From assembly GCA_036559665.1 (NCBI GenBank), contig DATBSS010000272.1, forward strand, positions 1 to 22,689: DNA of 22,689 nucleotides. The letters are read 5' to 3'. The stretch's first letter is position 1. Each line of letters opens with the position of its first letter. Of this stretch, positions 15,868 through 22,689 are shown piece by piece. The notes under the pieces were generated by a model that did no database searches, had not been told where the DNA came from, and saw nothing but the letters and a program-made list of their open reading frames with translations. Source of the DNA: DASRBA01 sp036559665. Lineage in GTDB: Bacteria > Myxococcota > Myxococcia > Myxococcales > Myxococcaceae. Both the position numbers and the translations under genes were made by a program.

Positions 15868-16772
15868 ACGGCGTCCTCGGGGATCTTGCCGTCGACATAG
15901 TCCCGCGCCTGCGCCCGGAAGTGCGGCCGCGGCTGCGAGGTGATGTACGCGGCGATGTGCTGGGACTCCTCGTCCGTGAGGGAGCCGGGCCCGAGGTACG
16001 GCATCGCGTGCCGGATCATCCCCGCCAGCATGTAGGGGCGCGCGAGGCTGGCGCCGTCGTTCCACGAGCGCGGCCCCCAGAGCGGTCCGGGCTTGGCCAC
16101 CTCCAGGTCTACGCCCTGGCCGTCCTCGCCGTGGCAGCCCTGGCAGTAGTCGGCGTACAGCTCGCGGCCCTGGTCGGGGGAGAGCTTCGCGATCGGGATC
16201 CGCGCCTCGGGCGCGAGCTGCTTGACCCCGCGCCAGGCCGGTTTCTGCCCCAGCGGGATGCCCTCGGACAGCCAGGTGACGTACGCAGAGACGGCCAGCA
16301 CCTCCGGCGAGCGCGGGGAGACGAACAACTCCGCCTTGCCGTTCTCGTCGATGTTCTCCTCCGTGGCTCCGGGCGCGTTGGCGCCGTTGATGCTGCGCAG
16401 GAAGCAGCTCACCACCCGGTCCTGGAGCGAGAAGAGCCGCCCGGAGCGGGGGTTGTTCTCGGGAAAGATGGCGGCCACGCCCACCACCGGCATCGCGCCC
16501 TCGCGCTGCCCGGCGTTGAGGTGGCAGTTGCCACAGGTGAGCCCGTTGCCCGTGTACTTCGGCGCGTAGCGCCCGGTCTCGGTGAAGATCCGGTAGCCGA
16601 GCTGGATCTGCTGCGCGAGCGCCGGGTCCTTCGGCAGCGGGTCGCGGAACGGATCGCGCGGGCGGGCGGCGACCTCCAGCAGCGTCGACGTCTCCGGCAG
16701 CACGCGCGGCGGTTCCGCGCCCGCGAGCGAGACCGCCGCGACGAATGCCAGGAAGGGAAGGGCAGGGGGCAT
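15798..16772 (-). CDS. Periplasmic diheme cytochrome c, thiosulfate dehydrogenase (TsdA)-like
   Basis: This exported protein of 324 residues has a signal peptide (MPPALPFLAFVAAVSLAGA) and two c-heme sites, CGNCH (80-84) and CQGCH (210-214). The context NGLTCGNCHLNAGQREGAMPVVGV, the later RVVSCFLRSINGA and YVTWLSEGIPLG follow the TsdA family, in which heme 1 has a Cys axial ligand; Cys123 in VVSCFLRS is the candidate. The second half is a standard class I cytochrome c with Met candidates in MLAGMIRHAMPYLGPG. TsdA joins two thiosulfates to tetrathionate or runs the reverse. Relatives have other or unknown substrates, so the reaction is inferred. The ATG at 16772 matches the signal peptide. Confidence 0.85.
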   Translation of the reverse strand: MPPALPFLAFVAAVSLAGAEPPRVLPETSTLLEVAARPRDPFRDPLPKDPALAQQIQLGYRIFTETGRYAPKYTGNGLTCGNCHLNAGQREGAMPVVGVAAIFPENNPRSGRLFSLQDRVVSCFLRSINGANAPGATEENIDENGKAELFVSPRSPEVLAVSAYVTWLSEGIPLGQKPAWRGVKQLAPEARIPIAKLSPDQGRELYADYCQGCHGEDGQGVDLEVAKPGPLWGPRSWNDGASLARPYMLAGMIRHAMPYLGPGSLTDEESQHIAAYITSQPRPHFRAQARDYVDGKIPEDAVYDTRRFPVNPLRAGGGGATPAR

Positions 16773-16825
16773 GGGGTCCAAGCTAGCGCAAACTCCGGAA
16801 TCGCTGGCGCTCGACCCGTTTGGGG

Positions 16826-16854
16826 TTGACATGTACGGTAAATCGCCGTACATA
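16826..16854 (+). promoter_or_regulatory. Sigma-70 promoter of the toxin-antitoxin operon
   Basis: A perfect -35 box TTGACA (16826-16831) and a -10 box TACATA (16849-16854) are 17 bases apart, so transcription should begin just before the antitoxin ribosome site (GGAGG, 5 bases upstream of its ATG). This is the clearest promoter in the window. Confidence 0.7.
16831..16853. promoter_or_regulatory. Inverted-repeat operator inside the toxin-antitoxin promoter
   Basis: ATGTACGG (16831-16838) and CCGTACAT (16846-16853) form perfect 8-base arms around a 7-base centre. The repeat fills the promoter spacer and covers most of the -10 box. A ribbon-helix-helix antitoxin or its toxin complex bound here would block RNA polymerase, the standard autoregulation of such operons. 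Confidence 0.7.
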
Positions 16855-16870
16855 AAGCTCCGGAGGCCTT

Positions 16871-17173
16871 ATGGCGAGATCGAAATCCAGCGGCAAGGGA
16901 ACGCCGGAGCGGAAGTCCGAACGCCTGGAGGCGCGCGTGGCTCCGACGGTCCGGCGGGTGATCGAACGGGCGACGGCTATTTCCGGGCTGGCGGTCGGTG
17001 ACCTGGCCTACGAGGGGGCGATGAAAGTTCTAGACGACTACGAGCATATTTTGCTTCGCGGCGCGGACGCGGAAGCATTCCTGAACGCGATCTCGGAGCC
17101 CCCGGCCCCGGCGAAGCGGCTGATCGCGGCGCTCCGCAAGCACGCGGCGGTGGGTGGCGACCGCTCCAGATGA
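16871..17173 (+). CDS. DUF1778 ribbon-helix-helix antitoxin (TacA-like)
   Basis: This 100-residue antitoxin has a basic N-terminus followed by the ribbon-helix-helix core: strand RLEARVAPTVRRVIERA, then helices through DLAYEGAMKVL. The C-terminal tail (ADAEAFLNAISEPPAPAKRLIAAL) carries the F..AL..PP.P...L pattern by which TacA-type antitoxins wrap and block their GNAT toxins. The ATG has a GGAGG site 5 bases upstream. The stop overlaps the toxin start as ATGA. It probably binds the inverted repeat in its own promoter. Confidence 0.92.
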   Translation: MARSKSSGKGTPERKSERLEARVAPTVRRVIERATAISGLAVGDLAYEGAMKVLDDYEHILLRGADAEAFLNAISEPPAPAKRLIAALRKHAAVGGDRSR

Positions 17174-17685
17174 CGGTCATCCGGTTCGAGCCCCTGGCGG
17201 GTTCCCACGAACGCGCCGGCTTCCAGTCCGGCGTGGCGGAGCTCGACGACTGGTTCCACAAGCGCGCCTCCCAGGACCAGCGGAGGCGCGTCGCGCAGGT
17301 CTTCGTCGCGCTCGACGACGTGGGCGTCGTCGGATTCTACAGTCTCAGCATGTTCGCGGTGGCGTTGGGGACCCTGCCGTACGAGCTCATGCTCAAGCTG
17401 CCGTCGTACGGAGCCGTTCCCGCCGCCTTGATCGGGAGACTGGCTCGCCACGTGCGCGCGAAGGGCAGCGGCGTCGGCGATCTCCTGGTCGCGGACGCCG
17501 TGCGCCGGGTCCTGGGCGCGGCGAAGGCGGTCGCCGCCTACGCCATCTTCGTGGACGCCAAGGACGACCGCAGCCGGGCCTTCTACGAGTCGCACGGGTT
17601 CATCCCCCTCCCGAGCCAGCCGAGGAAGCTCTTCCTCCCGCTCCAGACCGCCGTCCGGGCGCTCGAGAAGGCCGGCGTCCCCTGA
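17170..17685 (+). CDS. GNAT acetyltransferase toxin (TacT-like)
   Basis: This 171-residue GNAT protein is of the type that acetylates the amino group of charged tRNA and stops translation. It opens with the family-typical core (FQSGVAELDDWFHKRA), has a strand with FYSLSMFAV and the acetyl-CoA pyrophosphate loop RAKGSG (RxxGxG), and ends with DDRSRAFYESHGFIPL, whose Tyr is the likely general acid. The frame is intact and no key residue is obviously missing. It overlaps the antitoxin stop by 4 bases. It lies directly before thrS. Activity is inferred from family; tRNA specificity is not readable. Confidence 0.92.
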   Translation: MTVIRFEPLAGSHERAGFQSGVAELDDWFHKRASQDQRRRVAQVFVALDDVGVVGFYSLSMFAVALGTLPYELMLKLPSYGAVPAALIGRLARHVRAKGSGVGDLLVADAVRRVLGAAKAVAAYAIFVDAKDDRSRAFYESHGFIPLPSQPRKLFLPLQTAVRALEKAGVP

Positions 17686-17719
17686 CCTGAAGCAAGGCGT
17701 CAGGCCGCCGTGGATCCGA

Positions 17720-17736
17720 CGTCTGATGATCAGACG
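17720..17736. other. Perfect hairpin upstream of thrS
   Basis: CGTCTGA and TCAGACG are perfect 7-base arms around a TGA loop, between the toxin stop and thrS. No T-run follows, so it is not a standard intrinsic terminator. It could be the 3' end of the toxin transcript, a thrS leader element or a protein site. Confidence 0.35.
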
Positions 17737-17801
17737 AGGACAGGCTTGCCGGCCGCCCCGCGCTGTCGGCAGGATGCGCGCGCTAGAGAGAAAGGCGAGT
17801 G

Positions 17802-19730
17802 ATGTCGGATCAAGTGACCGTGACCCTCCCGGACGGGAGCCAGAAGCAGGCCCCTCGCGGGATGAAAGTCGGGGACTTCGTACGGGAGAGCATTGGCGCC
17901 GGGTTGGCCAAGGCCGCCGTGGTGGCGAAGCTGAACGGCCAGCAGGTGGACCTCTCGCGCCCGCTGGACGCGGACGCGAAGCTGGAGGTGCTCACCACCA
18001 AGAGCCCGGACGCGCTGGAGGTGATCCGCCACGATGCCGCGCACGTGGTGGCCAGCGTGGTGCAGCGCCTGTTCCCCGGCACCCAGGTCACCATCGGTCC
18101 CACCATCGAGGACGGCTTCTATTACGACTTCTCCCGGGACAAGCCGTTCACTCCCGAAGATCTCGAGAAGATCGAGGCGGAGGCGAACGCGGAGGTGAAG
18201 AAGGACCTGCCCTTCGTCCGCCAGGAGGTCTCCCCGGACGACGCCATCGCCCTCTTCAAGGGCAAGGGTGAGACCTTCAAGGTCGAGATCGTCAACGACA
18301 TCGTCGCCCGCGGCGCGAAGACCCTCACCCTGTACAGCCACGGCGACTGGGTGGACTTCTGCCTGGGGCCGCACGGCCCCTCCACCGGCCGGATCGGTGT
18401 CATCAAGCTCCTCTCCTCCAGCGGCGCGTACTGGCGCGGCGACCACCGCAACCCGATGCTCCAGCGCATCTACGGCACCGCCTTCTTCGACCAGAAGGCG
18501 CTGGACGCGTGGCTCAAGCAGCAGGAGGAGGCGAAGAAGCGCGACCACCGCCGCCTGGGGAAGGAGCTGGACCTGTTCCACTTCCACCCCTTTTCGCCGG
18601 GCGCCGCGTTCTGGACCCCCAAGGGCACCGCGATCTACCAGGCGCTCTCCACCTGGATGCGGAAGCTGGCGCTGGGGAACGGCTACGTGGAGATCAAGAC
18701 CCCGCTCCTGTTCAACAAGGGGCTGTGGGAGATCTCCGGCCACTGGGGCAAGTACCGGGAGAACATGTTCCTGGTGCAGGACAAGGAGACCGGCGAGCAC
18801 GACTTCTCGCTCAAGCCGATGAACTGCCCCAGCCACCACCTGTTCTTCGGCTTCAAGAAGCACAGCTACCGCGACCTCCCGCTCCGCCTGCACACCCAGG
18901 ACGTGCTCCACCGGAACGAGGCGGCCGGCTCGCTGGGCGGGCTCACCCGCGTGCGCCAGTTCCAGCAGGACGACGCGCACATCTATTGCGCGGAGAGCCA
19001 GATCACCGACGAGGTGAAGCGCTTCGCCAAGCTCCTGGACCGCATCTACGGCGCGGTGGGCCTGAAGTACGAGTGCAAGTTCGCCACCCGCCCCGAGCAG
19101 CGGCTGGGCGACGACGCGCTCTGGGACCGGGCGGAGGGCGCCCTGAAGGAGGCGCTGGACTCGCTCAACCTCCCGTACGAGCTGAAACCGGGCGACGGCG
19201 CCTTCTACGGGCCGAAGATCGACTTCCACGTGTCCGACAGCATCGGCCGCACCTGGCAGCTGGGCACCATGCAGCTAGACTACATGGCGCCCGAACGCTT
19301 CGACCTCACCTACGTGGGCGAGGACAATGCGGAGCACCGCCCGGTCGTCCTTCACCGCGCCATCTACGGCTCCTTCGAACGCTTCATTGCCATCCTCACC
19401 GAGCACTTCGCCGGCGCGTTCCCCACCTGGCTCGCCCCGGTGCAGGCCACCATCGTCACCGTGGCCGACCGGCAGCTCGACTACGCGCGCAAGCTGCGGG
19501 ACGACCTGCGCGCCCAGGGCTACCGCGTGGAGCTGGACGAGCGCGAGGGCACCCTCAACGCCAAGATCCGCGAGTCGCAGCTCCAGAAGGTCCCCTTCAC
19601 CCTGGTGGTAGGCGACAAGGAAGTGGAGCAGGGCGCGGTCTCGCCCCGGCGCTACGGCGGGGAAGACCTCAAGACCATGAAGCTGGAGGCCTTCCTGACC
19701 TTGTTTGCGAAGGAAGCGGCGTTGCCCTAG
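17802..19730 (+). CDS. thrS: Threonyl-tRNA synthetase
   Basis: This 642-residue enzyme charges tRNA-Thr in the cytoplasm and has the full family length. Domains in order are TGS (1-65, VTVTLPDGSQ), the editing domain (HDAAH near 73-77 and CLGPH with CxxxH, near 185) and the class II catalytic core. The core has MNCPSHH with zinc ligand Cys342, motif 2 (HRNEAAGSLGGLTRVRQFQQDDAHI) and motif 3 (HRAIYGSFERFIAIL). The anticodon-binding domain ends near EQGAVSPRRYGGED. The start is GTG-ATG in tandem (17799/17802); I chose the ATG, and an AAGGCG sits upstream. It begins the translation gene block. Confidence 0.98.
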   Translation: MSDQVTVTLPDGSQKQAPRGMKVGDFVRESIGAGLAKAAVVAKLNGQQVDLSRPLDADAKLEVLTTKSPDALEVIRHDAAHVVASVVQRLFPGTQVTIGPTIEDGFYYDFSRDKPFTPEDLEKIEAEANAEVKKDLPFVRQEVSPDDAIALFKGKGETFKVEIVNDIVARGAKTLTLYSHGDWVDFCLGPHGPSTGRIGVIKLLSSSGAYWRGDHRNPMLQRIYGTAFFDQKALDAWLKQQEEAKKRDHRRLGKELDLFHFHPFSPGAAFWTPKGTAIYQALSTWMRKLALGNGYVEIKTPLLFNKGLWEISGHWGKYRENMFLVQDKETGEHDFSLKPMNCPSHHLFFGFKKHSYRDLPLRLHTQDVLHRNEAAGSLGGLTRVRQFQQDDAHIYCAESQITDEVKRFAKLLDRIYGAVGLKYECKFATRPEQRLGDDALWDRAEGALKEALDSLNLPYELKPGDGAFYGPKIDFHVSDSIGRTWQLGTMQLDYMAPERFDLTYVGEDNAEHRPVVLHRAIYGSFERFIAILTEHFAGAFPTWLAPVQATIVTVADRQLDYARKLRDDLRAQGYRVELDEREGTLNAKIRESQLQKVPFTLVVGDKEVEQGAVSPRRYGGEDLKTMKLEAFLTLFAKEAALP

Positions 19731-19749
19731 CCCCCTGGCCCGTCTAGGC

Positions 19750-19777
19750 TTGACTTGGGCATGTAGACCAGTATCTT
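19750..19777 (+). promoter_or_regulatory. infC: Likely sigma-70 promoter of the infC operon
   Basis: TTGACT (19750-19755) and TATCTT (19772-19777) are separated by 16 bases, 20 bases after the thrS stop. This would give infC-rpmI-rplT their own transcript with a leader of about 60 bases, in addition to read-through from thrS. Confidence 0.5.
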
Positions 19778-19796
19778 CCGCAGCCTTTTTTCAAGG

Positions 19797-19822
19797 CCGG
19801 AAGGGGTGTTAGCCCTTTCCGG
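19797..19822 (+). promoter_or_regulatory. infC: infC leader hairpin followed by T5
   Basis: CCGGAAGGG (19797-19805) pairs with CCCTTTCCGG (19813-19822) with one bulged T, loop GTGTTAG. AGCGC and a run of five T follow, ending 6 bases before the GGAGGAG ribosome site. It may act as a partial terminator/attenuator or as a translational control element. A smaller stem (GCCTT-TTTTC-AAGGC) precedes it. Confidence 0.45.
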
Positions 19823-19847
19823 AGCGCTTTTTCGGAGGAGTTTCCCA

Positions 19848-20546
<699 letters not shown>

Positions 20547-20578
20547 TCACCGAGATTTCGAAGAGAGGAAGCACTGCA

Positions 20579-20788
20579 ATGCCGAAGATGAAGACCCGGA
20601 GCAGCGCCAAGAAGCGCCTCCACGTGAAGAAGGGCGGGAAGGTGAAGCACGGGAAGGCGTTCGCGAAGCATCTGATGACCTTCTCCAAGACCCCGGACTC
20701 CAAGCGGGGCAACCGGGGCACCGGCCATCTGAAGCAGATGGACGCCAAGAAGGTGATCAAGGAACTGTTCCCCTACGGGGCGAACTAG
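20579..20788 (+). CDS. rpmI: 50S ribosomal protein bL35
   Basis: This very basic protein of 69 residues begins PKMKTRSSAKKRLHVKKGGKVK, the bL35 signature, and ends KKVIKELFPYGAN. It is slightly longer than the usual 64-66. It lies 32 bases after infC and 21 before rplT, with AGAGGA as ribosome site, in the conserved infC-rpmI-rplT order. Confidence 0.97.
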   Translation: MPKMKTRSSAKKRLHVKKGGKVKHGKAFAKHLMTFSKTPDSKRGNRGTGHLKQMDAKKVIKELFPYGAN

Positions 20789-20809
20789 AAGAAGGCAGGC
20801 AGGTACGTC

Positions 20810-21154
20810 ATGCGCGTCAAGAAGGGTGTGAAGGCTCGCCGTCGCCGCAACCGGATTCTCAAGCTGTCCAAGGGGTACCGGGGCCGCCGGAAGAATTGCT
20901 ACAAGCGCGCCAACCAGGCGGTGGAGCGCGCGCTGGACTACGCCAGCCGCGACCGGGCCCGGAAGAAGCGGGACTTCCGCTCGCTGTGGATCGTCCGGAT
21001 CAACGCGGCGGCCCGGGCGGCCGGGCTGTCGTACTCGCGGCTGATCGCCGGGCTGAGCAAGGCCAAGATCTCGCTGGACCGCAAGGTGCTGGCGGAGATC
21101 GCGGTGGCGGACCCGGCCGGGTTTGCCGCGGTGGCCAAGCTGGCCCAGGCGTAG
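20810..21154 (+). CDS. rplT: 50S ribosomal protein bL20
   Basis: This 114-residue protein has the long basic N-terminal helix (MRVKKGVKARRRRNRILKL) and the globular part (FRSLWIVRINAAARAAGLSYSRLI) of bL20, an early 23S rRNA assembly protein. In E. coli and Bacillus subtilis L20 represses this operon through its leader; whether the infC leader here does the same cannot be read directly. A strong terminator follows 30 bases after the stop. Confidence 0.98.
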   Translation: MRVKKGVKARRRRNRILKLSKGYRGRRKNCYKRANQAVERALDYASRDRARKKRDFRSLWIVRINAAARAAGLSYSRLIAGLSKAKISLDRKVLAEIAVADPAGFAAVAKLAQA

Positions 21155-21184
21155 GCTCCACAAGCCAGCAGGCGTGGTTTTTCA

Positions 21185-21215
21185 GGGGCTGCCGTCAGCA
21201 CGGCAGCCCCTTTTT
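21185..21215 (+). terminator. Intrinsic terminator between rplT and pheS
   Basis: GGGGCTGCCGT (21185-21195) and ACGGCAGCCCC (21200-21210) form a perfect 11-base stem with a CAGC loop, followed directly by five T. It ends the infC-rpmI-rplT transcript. It stands only 13 bases before the pheS ATG, so it could also work as an attenuator for pheST. Confidence 0.88.
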
Positions 21216-21228
21216 CGTGAGGATCGGC

Positions 21229-22293
<1,065 letters not shown>

Positions 22294-22321
22294 TTCTGGC
22301 TCTAGCGCTGGGTTCCATTCG

Positions 22322-22689
22322 ATGAAGGTTTCGACGAAGTGGTTGGCGGAGTACGTGGCGCTGCCGCCGCTGGACGAGCTCGTCCGGCGGCTCACCATGG
22401 CCGGCCTGGAGGTGGAGGGCGTGGAGCGGCCCGGCGCCGCCCTGGCCGGCGTGGTGGTGGCGCAGATCAAGGAGTCCGCGCCGCACCCGAACGCGGACAA
22501 GCTGTCGGTGACGAAGGTGGACGCCGGCGGTCCGGAGCCGCTGCAGATCGTCTGCGGGGCGAAGAACTACAAGGTCGGCGACAAGGTCCCGCTGGCGACG
22601 GCGGGGACGAAGCTGCCGAACGGGGTGGAGATCAAGAAGGCGGCGCTGCGCGGGGTGGAGAGCTCCGGGATGCTGTGCTCGCAGCGGGA
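22322..22689 (+). CDS. pheT: Phenylalanyl-tRNA synthetase beta subunit, N-terminal part
   Basis: The first 122 codons of pheT are present and the gene runs off the right edge. It begins MKVSTKWLAEYVALPPLDEL, the B1 start, then has the EMAP-II-like tRNA-binding domain (VVVAQIKESAPHPNADKL, QIVCGAKNYKVGDKVPLA, GVESSGMLCS). It starts 28 bases after pheS, with a weak ribosome site, and should be co-transcribed with it. Confidence 0.97.
   Translation, partial: MKVSTKWLAEYVALPPLDELVRRLTMAGLEVEGVERPGAALAGVVVAQIKESAPHPNADKLSVTKVDAGGPEPLQIVCGAKNYKVGDKVPLATAGTKLPNGVEIKKAALRGVESSGMLCSQR

Noticed and set aside
13815..16829. A 1004-codon open frame on the plus strand across the lipoprotein, NnrS and cytochrome genes
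   Set aside because: It runs through three genes of both orientations and its translation is low-complexity Arg/Gly/Ala/Val without motifs; it is a high-GC shadow.
17686..17801. T-box or tRNA-Thr-like leader upstream of thrS
   Set aside because: No T-box core sequence is present, and the only hairpin has a TGA loop that does not mimic a threonine anticodon.
19806..19847. ATG at 19806 as the infC start
   Set aside because: It lies inside the leader hairpin with no fitting ribosome site, and the added residues do not resemble IF3; ATC at 19848 has a strong site at correct spacing.

Overview
The window is high-GC, gene-dense bacterial chromosome and most likely comes from a myxobacterium (Myxococcota, Cystobacterineae-like). 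The main evidence is the right-hand block thrS-infC-rpmI-rplT-pheS-pheT. Its infC starts at an ATC codon behind a strong GGAGGAG ribosome site and carries a Pro/Ala/Lys-rich C-terminal extension, as in the Myxococcus xanthus IF3 protein Dsg. A somatomedin-B-like lipoprotein, a LytTR two-component pair, a P450 and an HMG-CoA reductase fit that assignment. No rRNA, tRNA, CRISPR array or insertion sequence was seen. No gene-free stretch exceeds 300 bases; the longest is 8312-8574 (263 bases).

Left part (1-5527). On the minus strand, in transcription order, lie a LytS-type histidine kinase and its LytTR response regulator (4-base overlap). After 122 bases come a ferritin-like diiron protein and a class II HMG-CoA reductase (another 4-base overlap), then the start of an unidentified gene cut by the window edge. 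A cytochrome P450 diverges from the kinase. The 106-base divergent gap holds two direct repeats with the sequence and spacing expected of a LytTR binding site. This suggests, but does not prove, that the pair controls the P450, itself, or both, in an isoprenoid-related context.

Middle part (5537-16772). A large TonB-dependent receptor (minus) is divergent from a 784-residue protein of unknown family with hydrophobic segments in its C-terminal half. An EamA-family exporter follows, then a Tat-exported flavin amine oxidase with an internal CXXCH motif and a near-perfect 18-base palindrome upstream. Next are a lipoprotein with a somatomedin-B-like cysteine knot, an NnrS-type membrane protein, and a TsdA-like diheme cytochrome c. 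The last two genes converge and overlap by 70 bases.

Right part (16773-22689). A two-gene toxin-antitoxin operon (ribbon-helix-helix DUF1778 antitoxin, GNAT acetyltransferase toxin) has a clear promoter with an inverted-repeat operator inside it. It sits directly before the translation block: threonyl-tRNA synthetase, IF3, ribosomal proteins bL35 and bL20, a strong intrinsic terminator, then both phenylalanyl-tRNA synthetase subunits (pheT runs off the window).
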